Part shown: positions 1 to 8,831 of the stretch, piece after piece
How the letters are laid out: each line of letters starts with the position of its first letter
Position numbering within the stretch: position 1 is the first letter of the stretch
Assembly: GCA_964383675.1 (NCBI GenBank)
Contig: CAYLHX010000002.1
Location: 19,896 to 83,895, forward strand
DNA: 64,000 nt
From: CAYLHX01 sp964383675
Lineage (GTDB): Bacteria > Patescibacteriota > Gracilibacteria > UBA1369 > LOWO2-01-FULL-3
Reading direction: 5' to 3'
Made by a program: the position numbers and the translations under genes
Notes under the pieces: model-generated
What the model saw: the letters and a program-made list of their open reading frames with translations, nothing else
Databases searched by the model: none
What the model was told of the DNA's origin: nothing

Positions 1-249
1 AACAAAACCTAAAAGGTAGTTGGCGTTGGCACTGTCTTTGTTGATCTTTATTGCCTGCTTTAGAGCCTTTTCGGCTTTGTCATACTTTCGTAGACTTAAA
101 TAGTTGTCGCCTATTTCTTCATAGGCTTCCTGGCAGCTCAAGTCCGAAGCTAAGATCTTTTCACAAAGTCTAATAGCCTCGAGGTGTTTTCCCTCATTCT
201 TTTTTTTGTCTGCCTCCTCAATCAGAGGGTGAACTTGGTATTCTGACAT
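1..249 (-). CDS. TPR-repeat protein, partial (N-terminal 83 residues)
   Basis: Reading leftward from an ATG at 249, the frame stays open to the window edge. The visible residues form helix-turn-helix TPR units: a first helix with HLEAIRLCEKIL, then EAYEEIGDNYLSLRKYDKAEKAL, which has the usual Y/A/L spacing and the K-Y-D-K-A turn. TPR proteins are protein-protein adaptors, so no specific role can be given. The start lacks a Shine-Dalgarno. It follows galU in the same direction but has its own promoter inside the 3' end of galU. The C-terminus lies outside the window, so attached domains are unknown. Confidence 0.75.
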   Translation of the reverse strand, partial: MSEYQVHPLIEEADKKKNEGKHLEAIRLCEKILASDLSCQEAYEEIGDNYLSLRKYDKAEKALKQAIKINKDSANANYLLGFV

Positions 250-309
250 GGTTTTGTTTTTTATTTTTATTTTGGATTTTTGGTACGTCTGTACTCGACG
301 TATTGGGTC

Positions 310-338
310 ATTATATCTGAAATCTTATTTTAAATCAA
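310..338 (-). promoter_or_regulatory. Sigma70-type promoter for the TPR gene
   Basis: On the minus strand TTGATT (333-338) and TATAAT (310-315) are separated by exactly 17 bp. The -35 box lies in the last codons of galU, so the TPR gene can be expressed apart from the upstream operon. The leader of about 55 nt contains a possible small hairpin (TACGTC/GACGTA). Confidence 0.6.
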
Positions 339-1182
339 GATTCCGAATGTAATGTTTTAAATCCTTGCTTAGTTCTTGGTGCTGCAAGCCGAAGTGAATT
401 ACCGCTTTTAGATAATCCAGTTTGTTGCCGGTGTCGAAGCGTGTACCTTTTATTTCGCAGCCAAAAATTGGTGCTGAATCCAGATAATCGATCATTCCAT
501 CGATCAGGCGCAACTCCTTGTCTTTGGTTTTTGAACTTGCTTTACTGAGGGTTTTTAGTAGCTCGGGAGTGATAATATATTTTCCGGTTAGAGCAAGATT
601 TCCGGGAGCTTTGTTTGGTTTTGGCTTTTCAACCAGTTTGCTGACAATCTGATTTTTATCCATTTTGGCGATACCATATTTTTCGGTTTCGTTTTTTGGA
701 ATACTGGCCAGCGAGACGACAGGCCCTTTATGTTTTTCATAAACTTCAATCATCTGTTTTAACGGTGGAACCTTGCTATCCCAAATATCATCACCGAAAA
801 GTACGGCGAAGGGTTCGTCCTTCACAAGTTCCTGAGCGCAGAGAATGGCGTCGCCGTCACCTTTAGGGAAGGGTTGTCGAACGTATATGAACTTAGCCAG
901 CTTTTCTATTCGTTCAACCATTTTGAGAGCCTGGGTCTGCTTTTTCGCTTTTAGATGCGCGTGTAGTTCGAAGGAGTGGTCGAAATAGTCTTCGATAGAT
1001 CTCTTGCCACGACCGGTTATAATTATGATCTCTTTGATGCCGCTGGCTACCGCCTCTTCCACCAGATATTGAATACAGGGTTTGTCTACAATCGGCAGCA
1101 TTTCTTTGGGCTGTGATTTTGTGGCAGGCAAAAAACGTGTTCCCAAACCGGCTGCCGGAATTATGGCCTTCTTAATTTTCAT
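325..1182 (-). CDS. galU: UTP--glucose-1-phosphate uridylyltransferase
   Basis: 285 residues, close to the usual GalU length. It makes UDP-glucose from UTP and glucose-1-phosphate for envelope polysaccharides. The N-terminus carries the nucleotidyltransferase signature AAGLGTRFLPATKSQPKEML (residues 10-29). FGDDIW supplies the metal-binding aspartates, and VEKPKP and GTRFDTGNK are the later family blocks. Its ATG overlaps the hsp20 stop by an ATGA junction, implying translational coupling. It belongs to the tilS-ftsH-hsp20-galU leftward gene string. Confidence 0.93.
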   Translation of the reverse strand: MKIKKAIIPAAGLGTRFLPATKSQPKEMLPIVDKPCIQYLVEEAVASGIKEIIIITGRGKRSIEDYFDHSFELHAHLKAKKQTQALKMVERIEKLAKFIYVRQPFPKGDGDAILCAQELVKDEPFAVLFGDDIWDSKVPPLKQMIEVYEKHKGPVVSLASIPKNETEKYGIAKMDKNQIVSKLVEKPKPNKAPGNLALTGKYIITPELLKTLSKASSKTKDKELRLIDGMIDYLDSAPIFGCEIKGTRFDTGNKLDYLKAVIHFGLQHQELSKDLKHYIRNLDLK

Positions 1183-1571
1183 GCTTTGATCTTGATTATC
1201 TGCGTGCGTTCTTTTTTATTTTTGGCGATGCGAATTTCCAAGATGTTGTCTTCAAAGCTGGCTGATATTTTATTGGTATCGGCTTCAAGCGGTAGGACAA
1301 TTGAGCGGGAAAAGTTTCCCCAGAAGCACTCCTTGGTGTAGTAATTTTCTTCGGGGACCTCTTCTCTCAGTGTTCTTTGACCTTTTATTACCAATACTTC
1401 ATCTGTAAGGGAGAGTTGGATATCTTCCTTTTTTACGCCGGCAACCGGAGCCAGAATGACAATTTCACTATCTGTGTAGTAGATATCCAGTGAAAGCTGT
1501 CCCACCTCTTTTTTAAGTGGCTCCTTGTCTTCGTGAGGTAGGGGATGAATTTTGATGCTTGAATTATTCAT
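1179..1571 (-). CDS. Hsp20/alpha-crystallin small heat-shock protein
   Basis: 130 residues. The alpha-crystallin domain covers roughly residues 25-120. It shows the A-x-x-x-G-V-x-K-E-D-I turn (APVAGVKKEDIQ), the beta strand ending in GQR, the F-x-R-x-x-x-L-P block (FSRSIVLPLE) and the closing I-x-I tail. It is an ATP-independent holdase that keeps unfolded proteins soluble. It lies 12 bp downstream of ftsH and overlaps galU by 4 bp. Pairing with the FtsH protease suggests a proteostasis unit. Confidence 0.9.
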   Translation of the reverse strand: MNNSSIKIHPLPHEDKEPLKKEVGQLSLDIYYTDSEIVILAPVAGVKKEDIQLSLTDEVLVIKGQRTLREEVPEENYYTKECFWGNFSRSIVLPLEADTNKISASFEDNILEIRIAKNKKERTQIIKIKA

Positions 1572-1583
1572 TTTGAAACTGTT

Positions 1584-3434
1584 TTAAACAGCAACTTTTT
1601 TGGGTGTTTTGTTCTTTTTAAAATATTTTTTAAACTCCACGGCATCAAGGGTCTCTTTTTTCATAAGATCCTGGGCGATTTCGTCGATGAGTTTCTTGTT
1701 TTTGGTAATTAAATCTTTGGTACGGGTGTACGCTTTATCGATGATTTTCTTAACCAGAGAATCGATCTTAGCGGCGCTTTCTTCAGAATAGTCCCTCACG
1801 TGGCCGTAGTTTTTGCCTAGGAAAATCTCATCATTCGGATCACCGAAGATGATCGGTCCCATTTCGCTCATACCGTATCTGGTAACCATGTTTGTGGCTA
1901 TTTTCTTAGCTTTTTGCAGGTCGTTGGAGGCTCCGGTGGTCATCTCGCCAAAGAAAACTTGTTCGGCGGTGTAGCCGCCAAGTAACGCGCAAAGTTCGTC
2001 TTCAAACTTGCTGCGAGAGTGCAGGTGTTTGTCTTCTTCCGGTAGAAACCAGGTGACACCGAGCGCCATTCCGCGCGAAATAATGGATATTTTGTGGACC
2101 GGATCGCAGCCTGGTAATAGATGCCCCACTACGGCGTGTCCCACTTCGTGGTAGGCGGTGATCTCCTTTTCTTTTTTGCCAAGTACTTTGGATTTTCGCT
2201 CCGGACCCATCAAAACTTTTTCGATGGAAGATTCCAGATGTCTCATGGAAACCTCTTTTTTGTTTTCTTTGGCTGCCGCGATTGCCGCTTCGTTCATCAA
2301 GTTCTCGAGATCGGCGCCGGTGAATCCCGGAGTTGATTTGGCGATCTTGTTTAATTCTACGTCTTTGGCCAGCGGTTTATTGCGACCATGAACTTTCAGG
2401 ATGGATTCACGAGCTTTGAGGTCCGGCATGTCTACCATAACCCGGCGATCGAAACGACCGGGTCTTAATAGTGCCGGATCTAGGATGTCGGGACGGTTGG
2501 TGGCGGCGACAACAATAACTGTTGTTCCTTTATCAAAGCCGTCCATTTCTGTAAGGATTTGGTTTAATGTTTGTTCTCTTTCATCGTGACCTCCCCCCAT
2601 GCCGGCACCACGGTGGCGACCAACTGCATCAATTTCGTCGATAAAGATAATACAGGGAGCGTTGCGTTTTGCTTTATTGAAGAGGTCGCGCACACGGGAT
2701 GCACCTACACCTACAAACATTTCCACGAATTCCGAACCGGAAATACTGAAGAATGGCACGTCAGCTTCTCCGGCAACTGCTCTGGCCAAGAGGGTTTTTC
2801 CTGTACCGGGCGCGCCAACCAGCATTACACCCTTAGGTATCTTGGCTCCGATTTTTTGATATTTTTGCGGTTTCTTTAGGAAGTCGACCACCTCTTCAAG
2901 TTCGTTTTTGGCCTCATCGGCTCCGGCCACATCTTCAAAGGTGGTTTTCTGTTTGGTCTTGTCATAAAGTTTTGCCTTGGATTTGCCGAAGGACATGGCC
3001 TGATTGTTGCTGGATTGTGCAGATCTCATCATAAAGACGAAAAAGCCGATTATCAGTAGAAAGGGGATAATGCCTATTAGAAGGTCGGTCCAGAAGGCGC
3101 TACCTTCGCTATCTTCAACATGAACCGGAAGGGTTGAGATTACGTCATCATCTACGCCGGATTTTTCCAGGACTTCGTATACTGTGGACCCCGGTTCCTT
3201 AAAAGTGTGTTGTTTGGTGCCGTCGACCAGTTCCAGGTTTAATTTGTTTCCGCTAATGGATATTTGATGAATTGTGCCGCTGTTAACTTCTTCAATGAAT
3301 TTATTTAAAGTTATTTCGGTCGAGCTGCTTTGCCCGGGATTGAACATCATGGCAAAAGCGGCTACCAGAAGGGCTATGATCACGATATATAGTAGGGGAC
3401 TTCTCGGTTGTTTTGGCGTTTGTAGAACAGGCAT
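1584..3434 (-). CDS. ftsH: ATP-dependent zinc metalloprotease FtsH
   Basis: 616 residues with the full family architecture. There are two N-terminal membrane segments (about 14-30 and 117-136) flanking an extracytoplasmic domain. The AAA+ module has Walker A GAPGTGKT (207-214), Walker B IIFIDEID and the SRH region. The M41 peptidase has the zinc site HEVGH (429-433). FtsH degrades misplaced membrane proteins and short-lived cytoplasmic proteins. It follows tilS by 82 bp; tilS-ftsH adjacency is common in bacteria. The C-terminus ends in a Lys-rich tail. Confidence 0.97.
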   Translation of the reverse strand: MPVLQTPKQPRSPLLYIVIIALLVAAFAMMFNPGQSSSTEITLNKFIEEVNSGTIHQISISGNKLNLELVDGTKQHTFKEPGSTVYEVLEKSGVDDDVISTLPVHVEDSEGSAFWTDLLIGIIPFLLIIGFFVFMMRSAQSSNNQAMSFGKSKAKLYDKTKQKTTFEDVAGADEAKNELEEVVDFLKKPQKYQKIGAKIPKGVMLVGAPGTGKTLLARAVAGEADVPFFSISGSEFVEMFVGVGASRVRDLFNKAKRNAPCIIFIDEIDAVGRHRGAGMGGGHDEREQTLNQILTEMDGFDKGTTVIVVAATNRPDILDPALLRPGRFDRRVMVDMPDLKARESILKVHGRNKPLAKDVELNKIAKSTPGFTGADLENLMNEAAIAAAKENKKEVSMRHLESSIEKVLMGPERKSKVLGKKEKEITAYHEVGHAVVGHLLPGCDPVHKISIISRGMALGVTWFLPEEDKHLHSRSKFEDELCALLGGYTAEQVFFGEMTTGASNDLQKAKKIATNMVTRYGMSEMGPIIFGDPNDEIFLGKNYGHVRDYSEESAAKIDSLVKKIIDKAYTRTKDLITKNKKLIDEIAQDLMKKETLDAVEFKKYFKKNKTPKKVAV

Positions 3435-3516
3435 AAGGTTTTTGTCTTTAATTAAGGTAAGTAAGTGTAATTAATAGTGGACTTTTTCTGAGATTTTTTC
3501 AAGCGTATTAAGTGTT

Positions 3517-4512
3517 TTAATTCTTTTTGAATGTTACAACATTGTTTTTCAAGGAAAAGGCTAGTGGGCCCAGTTTTTTTTCTTTATTACCAACGTTTTT
3601 TTCGATTAAATTCAGGATTTCATCTATGTGTATGCTCTCTAAATTTTGGGTGTTACCAACATATTTTTTGTAGATTTCGCGAATAATATTTTTCTGTAGA
3701 ATTTTTGGGGTTTTTAAAAAATCTTTGGCATTTATTTTGTTTGCGGTATTTTCGTTGTTTTGTAACCATTTTTGAGCTTCTTCGCTTAAGTACTCGTTGG
3801 TCTCACGCAGATTTTGGCTGTTTTTGGCCAAAGTTTTAGCCAGGGCGGGATTGATCTTCAGTAGTTCCGGAACCACATTCAGTCTGACGTGATTTCTTTG
3901 GTATTGAGTATCTTGATTACTCTCATCTTCCTGATAACTCAGTTTTTTGAATTTGAGGTAGTTTAAGATCTCTGTTTTGGAAATATTGATCAGTGGACGT
4001 AGCAGAATTTTACAATCGACGAGCTCTTCTTTTTCTTGCATGCCTTGAAGACCTTGAATGCTAGCCCCTCGAGCCAAATTTAAAATTACGGTTTCCAGGT
4101 TGTCATCGGCGTGGTGTGCGGTGATTATATAAGGAGTTTGATATTTTTCCGCCAGTTTCTTGAAAAAATCATATCTTACTTCGCGGCCGGTGGCCTCGAT
4201 TCCTTGTTTTTTTTCTTCGGACAGTTTTTTGATATCTGCGCTTATGGTTTCGAAGACGGCGTTAGGAATGTTTTCGGTTAACGTCTTTACGAAGATGGCC
4301 TCTTTTTTGCTTTCCTGGCGCAGTTTATGATCAACATGTGCCACAATCAGTTTTTTACTGTGTTTTTGGAGAAAGTGTAAGAGGAATATGGAGTCCGGGC
4401 CGCCGGAGATGGCGGCGATCGCCGCCATCTCCGGCGGCAACACCTTTCTTAGCACTGCCTGAACCTGTCTCTCGAGTTTTTGAACTTCCTGTTGTTTGAT
4501 CGGGGTTGTCAT
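3517..4512 (-). CDS. tilS: tRNA(Ile)-lysidine synthase
   Basis: 331 residues. The PP-loop SGGPDS (36-41) binds ATP for adenylation of C34 in tRNA-Ile2; lysine is then attached so that AUA is read as Ile. HHADDNLET and the LLRPL-x-x-I-S-K block are also typical of TilS. A short C-terminal region suggests the smaller TilS form. Start chosen at ATG 4512, 4 nt after the preceding RNHCP gene stop. A perfect 40-bp palindrome lies over codons 25-38, directly before and into the PP-loop, yet the motif is intact. Confidence 0.93.
   Translation of the reverse strand: MTTPIKQQEVQKLERQVQAVLRKVLPPEMAAIAAISGGPDSIFLLHFLQKHSKKLIVAHVDHKLRQESKKEAIFVKTLTENIPNAVFETISADIKKLSEEKKQGIEATGREVRYDFFKKLAEKYQTPYIITAHHADDNLETVILNLARGASIQGLQGMQEKEELVDCKILLRPLINISKTEILNYLKFKKLSYQEDESNQDTQYQRNHVRLNVVPELLKINPALAKTLAKNSQNLRETNEYLSEEAQKWLQNNENTANKINAKDFLKTPKILQKNIIREIYKKYVGNTQNLESIHIDEILNLIEKNVGNKEKKLGPLAFSLKNNVVTFKKN
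4399..4438. repeat. Perfect 40-bp palindrome inside tilS
   Basis: Bases 4399-4438 equal their own reverse complement with no spacer; the centre is GCGATCGC at 4415-4422. The arms encode LPPEMAAIAAISGG, so both halves are read in frame through the start of the TilS PP-loop. The pairing stops exactly at 4398/4439. It is far GC-richer than the flanking coding DNA. It could form a cruciform or a strong mRNA hairpin. Confidence 0.95.
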
Positions 4513-4516
4513 TATT

Positions 4517-4822
4517 TTAACTTTGACTTAGTAAAATTATCTCTTCGAAATTGTCATCGTCCGCCGCTTTATTGGGAATAACTTTAGCGCATTTTGTGCA
4601 TTTATGGAAAATCATCCAGCCTTTTTTGCCGTTTTGTTCTACGCGAAAAGGTCTCATCAGTTTTTTGCAGTTACTCAATCTGTCTCCGGGGATTTCTTTA
4701 TCCAAGTGTAGGGAAAATAAGCATTTGCGGCAATGATTGCGGCAACTACCTGGTAATTTCGGGTTATTTTCTCCGCAATTTTCACAGACAAACTCTTCAT
4801 TTATCACGATGAAGTTTTTCAC
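4517..4822 (-). CDS. RNHCP-domain zinc-ribbon-like protein
   Basis: 101 residues from a GTG at 4822. The sequence holds CENCG, the diagnostic RNHCRKC block (giving the domain its name) and a later CTKC pair, so it probably binds one or two metals. The molecular role of RNHCP proteins is not known. An upstream extension in frame exists, but a promoter with TATATT 6 nt before the GTG fixes this start and implies a leaderless mRNA. It is the first gene of the leftward tilS-ftsH-hsp20-galU string. Confidence 0.8.
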   Translation of the reverse strand: MKNFIVINEEFVCENCGENNPKLPGSCRNHCRKCLFSLHLDKEIPGDRLSNCKKLMRPFRVEQNGKKGWMIFHKCTKCAKVIPNKAADDDNFEEIILLSQS

Positions 4823-4828
4823 CAGCCA

Positions 4829-4857
4829 AATATACCCGTCAAGTGCTTGAATAACAA
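4829..4857 (-). promoter_or_regulatory. Leaderless-type promoter for the RNHCP-tilS operon
   Basis: Minus-strand TTGTTA (4852-4857), 17 bp, TATATT (4829-4834), then only 6 nt to the GTG at 4822. Transcription should start at or next to the first codon. The -35 box abuts and shares one base with that of the divergent pilus operon promoter. Confidence 0.65.
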
Positions 4858-4875
4858 GTCTAAATGTGGTAGAAT
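4847..4875 (+). promoter_or_regulatory. Promoter of the type IV pilus operon
   Basis: TTGAAT (4847-4852), 17 bp, TAGAAT (4870-4875), with an extended -10 TGG just before. The predicted transcript starts about 20 nt upstream of the ATG at 4903. It is back-to-back with the RNHCP promoter, so one regulator could control both. Confidence 0.7.
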
Positions 4876-4902
4876 ATATTGAAATAAAAATAAAAAACCG
4901 AA

Positions 4903-5532
4903 ATGAAAAAAACATCATCTTTGCTCATTCTTGGGATTTTGGTTCTAGTGGGAAGCCTCGGTTACGGCGGCTACCAATTTTGGAATAAATCTCGAATTCA
5001 TCTGGAGGAGAAAACGGTGCAGAGTCGGCTGACTACCTTGGAAGAGGAGGTTGCCGGCTATGAAGAGAGGGATGTGCAAGAGGCTATTAATGCCAAAAAG
5101 GCTTTGGATGAGCTGATTGCAAGTAGAATAGTTTGGTCCAAAGTGATTCAAGATGTGGTGAAAACCGTTCCAAAGGATAACGGAAAGCCGATTGTGGAGA
5201 TTTTGTCGTATTCCGGCTCAAAAAGTAAAGAAATTGTTATGAATATGAAGACCGATCAGGAGGCTGAAACACCTTATTTTGATGTAGCTGATCTTATTGA
5301 GGCTTTTGATGATGAGAAGAAGTTCATTGAGAACTTTGTACCCGCCATTGCTGCAGGTACCGATCAGGACGGTCGTGAAATTTTGACTTTTTCATTACAG
5401 ACCAAACATTTTGAAGAAGATCCTTTAGCCACGATAAATAGTGACAATAATTTGGAGAATTCAATTGAAAGAGATGAAGAAGAGCTGGGTGAAACCATCG
5501 GCGAGGTTTTGGAAGAATCAGTATCACGTTAA
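4903..5532 (+). CDS. PilN-like type IV pilus assembly protein
   Basis: 209 residues: a short basic N-terminus, one membrane segment (about 6-24), a coiled coil (30-75), then the PilN-like stretch SRIVWSKVIQDVVKTVPKD and an alpha/beta domain. PilN forms an inner-membrane heterodimer with PilO that links the motor to the pilus. The acidic C-terminal tail (about 180-209) is unusual. It is the first gene of the operon, followed 18 bp later by the PilO-like gene. No pilM is seen upstream. Assignment rests on topology, the WSxVI motif and context. Confidence 0.7.
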   Translation: MKKTSSLLILGILVLVGSLGYGGYQFWNKSRIHLEEKTVQSRLTTLEEEVAGYEERDVQEAINAKKALDELIASRIVWSKVIQDVVKTVPKDNGKPIVEILSYSGSKSKEIVMNMKTDQEAETPYFDVADLIEAFDDEKKFIENFVPAIAAGTDQDGREILTFSLQTKHFEEDPLATINSDNNLENSIERDEEELGETIGEVLEESVSR

Positions 5533-5550
5533 ACATTTAACTTTAAAAGC

Positions 5551-6126
5551 ATGTTGGGACAGGAAAAAAATCAAGACGTATCTTTTAGACAGAGTAGTCG
5601 TTTGGGGACTCTGATTGGTGTCTTTCTGATTTTGCTTAGTGTTTTGATCTACGTTTTCGTGACCAGGCCTTTGGCCGCTGAAGTGAGTACTATGCATAGT
5701 TCAATTGCTGAGAAAAAGGAAAAAACGATGACTTTGGAAAATGAATTGGCACTTTTGCAAAACGCCGAGTCGGAGCTCGATATAACTTCAGTGGTCAAGC
5801 AGCAGCAGGCCACAAAGGCTATTCCTTTGGGCATTAACCAGGACGAGGTGATTAGAGATTTAATCAATATTGCCGACACTTATGATGTTGAACTTAGGTC
5901 TTTGAGTTTCGGACAGGGTGGTAGTGATCAGCAAGATGTGAATTCTTTAAGAATAAACTCCAGTTTCCATGGAAGCTATACCGATTTGATAGGGTTTTTA
6001 CAGGGATTGGAGCAAAATGCCCGTCTTTTAAGAGTTAATACTATCTCGGTTCAGCTGGAAGATTTGGGTATCGGTACTGTACAGCGGGCGATATTTACCT
6101 TATCGATGGAAGCATTTTATCAATAG
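5551..6126 (+). CDS. PilO-like type IV pilus assembly protein
   Basis: 191 residues with one N-terminal membrane segment (about 18-38), a coiled coil (45-75), and a ferredoxin-like periplasmic domain. That domain includes GINQDEVIRDLINIADTYDV and the late GSYTDLIGFLQGLE helix typical of PilO. PilO is expected to dimerise with the preceding PilN-like protein at the inner membrane. It sits between pilN-like and pilC genes with gaps of 18 and 3 bp. Confidence 0.72.
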   Translation: MLGQEKNQDVSFRQSSRLGTLIGVFLILLSVLIYVFVTRPLAAEVSTMHSSIAEKKEKTMTLENELALLQNAESELDITSVVKQQQATKAIPLGINQDEVIRDLINIADTYDVELRSLSFGQGGSDQQDVNSLRINSSFHGSYTDLIGFLQGLEQNARLLRVNTISVQLEDLGIGTVQRAIFTLSMEAFYQ

Positions 6127-6129
6127 AAT

Positions 6130-7449
6130 ATGGAATTTGACGGAATCAAAATAAGTTCGACCAATCAGCCTCAAAAAGATTCTTCCGTTCAGTCGCAGGA
6201 GCAGTCTAAGGAAAACAAGAATGAGCAAGAACTGGATCCGATGGACTATATGGTCGATGGCACATCGGCCGATAAAGAAATCTTAAATAAGATTAAGAAG
6301 ATTCGGGTTCAGGAGGAGAGTGAGGTGGTTTATGGTGTTTATAACAATTCCGAAAAGGGATTTTTTGAGAGAGTGAATGATTTTTTTATTGATCGAACAA
6401 AGATTCGTCTCAAGGATAAATCTTATTTTTTTCATATGTTGGCGGTGATGGTGGATGCGGGTATCCCAATTGTGGCTGCCGTGAAGTCCCTGGCTTTCAG
6501 AACGGAAAACCTCCATTTTCAGCGAGTATTGCACACGGTTGCTTATAACTGTGAGCATGGTGCCAAGCTTTCGGAATCGATGAGTCGTTTTGAAGAGGTC
6601 TTTGATGAGGCTGAAATCGGTATCGTGCGCTCCGGTGAGGAGAGCGGTAAGCTCGATTCGATGCTTTTTAAACTTTCTCAGGAGTTGGATAAAAAACACG
6701 ATCTCTACATGAAGCTTTGGGGAGCTGCGGTCTATCCGATTGCCGTTTTGTCGGTGTTGATTTTAGTGGCCGTCGGTATGTTGGTTTGGGTCTTCCCGAC
6801 TTTATTGAATTTGTTGAAAGAGGGGGGCGTAGCCGAGGAGAGTTTACCGTCGTCCACCAAGGTTTTAATCGCTTTTCAAGGAGCTTTGGTGAATTACTGG
6901 TGGGGCATTTTAATCGCTGTCTTTGCCCTTTACGGTTTATTCCAGGTTTATGTTAACAGTGACTATGGTGCCACCAGCTGGGATTACAGGAAGTTACGGT
7001 TGCCCATAATCGGTACACTTTTAAGAAAGTTATCCGTTTTGCGCTTCGTGGGCAGTGTCGGTCTTTTGATCGACTCCGGTTTGCCTGTAATTAAAGCACT
7101 AAAAATTACCGGTGATTCTCTGAAAAACAGACTCTACAAAATGAAGGTTCAGGAGGTTATCGACAGCGTGCGTTCGGGTGGAAAAATTTCGCAAAGTTTA
7201 AGTGACAGTGAGTTTTTGTTCCCCCCGGAAGTTGTGCAGATGCTGAATGTAGGTGAAAAATCGGCAAGCCTGGGGCAGGTTTCTTCCAAAGTGGCTGACC
7301 AATATCAGCGAGAAATTGATAATAGTCTGAAAAAACTGATGTCGGTTTTCGAGCCGGTGATGATTCTTTTTGTAGGTTTGTTTGTAGCGCTTTTGGCTTT
7401 GGCCATCATGGCGCCTATCTTTAACTTAAGCAGCACTGCTGGATTATAA
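6130..7449 (+). CDS. pilC: PilC-type inner-membrane platform protein (T2SF domain)
   Basis: 439 residues. After a hydrophilic 100-residue N-terminus come two T2SF repeats, each a helical cytoplasmic bundle followed by membrane segments. The first carries MLAVMVDAGIPIVAAVKSLA and the EESGKLD motif; the second has GLLIDSGLPVIKALKITG and GEKSASLGQ. The C-terminus ends in a long hydrophobic helix with the E-P-V-M-I motif. PilC couples the assembly ATPase to pilin polymerisation. Its ATPase PilB and peptidase PilD are not in this window. Confidence 0.92.
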   Translation: MEFDGIKISSTNQPQKDSSVQSQEQSKENKNEQELDPMDYMVDGTSADKEILNKIKKIRVQEESEVVYGVYNNSEKGFFERVNDFFIDRTKIRLKDKSYFFHMLAVMVDAGIPIVAAVKSLAFRTENLHFQRVLHTVAYNCEHGAKLSESMSRFEEVFDEAEIGIVRSGEESGKLDSMLFKLSQELDKKHDLYMKLWGAAVYPIAVLSVLILVAVGMLVWVFPTLLNLLKEGGVAEESLPSSTKVLIAFQGALVNYWWGILIAVFALYGLFQVYVNSDYGATSWDYRKLRLPIIGTLLRKLSVLRFVGSVGLLIDSGLPVIKALKITGDSLKNRLYKMKVQEVIDSVRSGGKISQSLSDSEFLFPPEVVQMLNVGEKSASLGQVSSKVADQYQREIDNSLKKLMSVFEPVMILFVGLFVALLALAIMAPIFNLSSTAGL

Positions 7450-7450
7450 T

Positions 7451-8152
7451 ATGTGGGAGAATATAAAAAAAAAAGAGGGGTTTTCCTTGGTGGAGATGAT
7501 GATTGTGATTGCCATTATCGCGATTTTATCGGTTTTGGCCGTTGGTGGTTATACTTCATATAGAAAAGCGGTTTTGGTGGAGTTAGCCGGTGATGATCTG
7601 GTGGCTCAGCTTTATGAATTACGTGAAAAAACCATTCACGGTAATTTTGGGAAAGATCGCTTTGAGGCTATAAGTTCGGTTTTGTTTGAGGATCAGACTT
7701 TGGATGATCCGGAAGCCGGCAAGGTGCCGGCCAAATGTTTTGGTCTTTATTTCACCGATGGTAAGATCTATAGATTCAGTCAGGATTTTGATTCGGAAGT
7801 TGAGTGGGCTGGGCAAGAGGTGGATGGTGATTGGAAGGAAGTCGGTTGCGGTGAGGTGAGTGCTGTTAATGTTATGCAAGAGCAACTACTTTTGGATGTT
7901 ACCGTACAGGGAATTACGGAGATTTTAGGCGATGATAGTGAATCTGAGTTAAATAATTTTTACCTGCGTTTTGTGCCACCAACCGGTGCGGTTGAGGCCG
8001 GTATTGCGGATGTGCCAAATCAAAATGTATCCGATCAGATTAAAGTTATCCTCCAGTATGGTTTGGAAGAGGAAGAACGTTTCGTGAAAGAGGTGTTGAT
8101 TGATTTAAATTACGGTAGTGCCAAAGTTAACCAAAATGAAGAAAATGTTTAA
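7451..8152 (+). CDS. Type IV pilin/pseudopilin with prepilin leader
   Basis: 233 residues. A short basic leader ends at the prepilin peptidase site G-FSLVEMMIVIAIIAILSV, with Glu at mature position 5 and a long hydrophobic helix. The rest is an extracellular globular domain with CFGLYF and an EVGCGEV pair of cysteines. PilD-type peptidase would cleave after the Gly. Only 1 nt separates it from pilC. The length suggests a GspH/FimT-like minor pseudopilin rather than a major pilin; which one is unclear. Confidence 0.85.
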   Translation: MWENIKKKEGFSLVEMMIVIAIIAILSVLAVGGYTSYRKAVLVELAGDDLVAQLYELREKTIHGNFGKDRFEAISSVLFEDQTLDDPEAGKVPAKCFGLYFTDGKIYRFSQDFDSEVEWAGQEVDGDWKEVGCGEVSAVNVMQEQLLLDVTVQGITEILGDDSESELNNFYLRFVPPTGAVEAGIADVPNQNVSDQIKVILQYGLEEEERFVKEVLIDLNYGSAKVNQNEENV

Positions 8153-8822
8153 CAAAGATCTTAAAAATCAGGCCGGATTTACTTTGACCGAAGTTTTGAT
8201 CGGGATTTTGATTCTGACGGTGGCAATTGTGGCGGCATCCAATCTGCTTAGCACTTTGGTGAAGACCAACCGTACCAATGTTTTGACTTTGCAGGCTTAT
8301 TATCTGGCCCAGGAAGGTGTTGAGGCGATGCGAAATATTAGAGATACCAATTGGTTGCATAACAGTTCTTTTGTTGGTAGTGAAGGTGGAGTTTATGAAA
8401 AACTGCAGACAAACAATTCTTATGCGGTGTATTTGTTGGAACAGGGGTGGGAAAGTTCGGCCTTTAATGAGGCAGATATAAATCAATTGTCCCAATATAA
8501 ATTTTGGGAGGTGGATTTGGTTTCTCAACTTGCCGGCGACAGTGGTCCGGATGACCCTTATGCGGCCGATTTTGCCTTGGCTCTTACAGAGAATAAATTT
8601 TATAGCCATAACGATTTCGTCAGTGATGAGGCTGTTTTTTATCGACATGTCGATATTCTGCCTTATTGCGACGACAGTGAGTTGCCGGATGATCGTTTCA
8701 AAGAGGATGATTGTGAGAATTTTATTTTAGTGCGTTCGGTGGTGAACTTTAAAGATGGTCAAAAAGATCGAAGTGTAGAATTGGAAGCTGTACTAAGTAA
8801 TTGGAAGGGCGGAGCCCTTTAA
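8136..8822 (+). CDS. Minor pseudopilin with prepilin leader (PilV/GspI-like)
   Basis: 228 residues from ATG 8136; an in-frame GTG at 8118 and an ATG at 8145 are alternatives. The leader is cut at G-FTLTEVLIGILILTVAIV. The mature helix is followed by TLQAYYLAQEGVEAMRNIRD, a block typical of PilV-like minor pilins. Two cysteines near the C-terminus (PYCDDS, DDCENF) could form a disulphide. It overlaps the preceding pseudopilin by 17 bp, implying coupled translation. Confidence 0.82.
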   Translation: MKKMFNKDLKNQAGFTLTEVLIGILILTVAIVAASNLLSTLVKTNRTNVLTLQAYYLAQEGVEAMRNIRDTNWLHNSSFVGSEGGVYEKLQTNNSYAVYLLEQGWESSAFNEADINQLSQYKFWEVDLVSQLAGDSGPDDPYAADFALALTENKFYSHNDFVSDEAVFYRHVDILPYCDDSELPDDRFKEDDCENFILVRSVVNFKDGQKDRSVELEAVLSNWKGGAL

Positions 8823-8831
8823 TTGAATCCT

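Noticed and set aside
4399..4438. Inverted repeat of a mobile element
   Set aside because: There is no transposase, target duplication or second copy in the window, and the TilS reading frame continues through it.
4823..4918. Longer N-terminus for the RNHCP protein
   Set aside because: The extension would run through both divergent promoters and is Phe/Ile-rich without family similarity.
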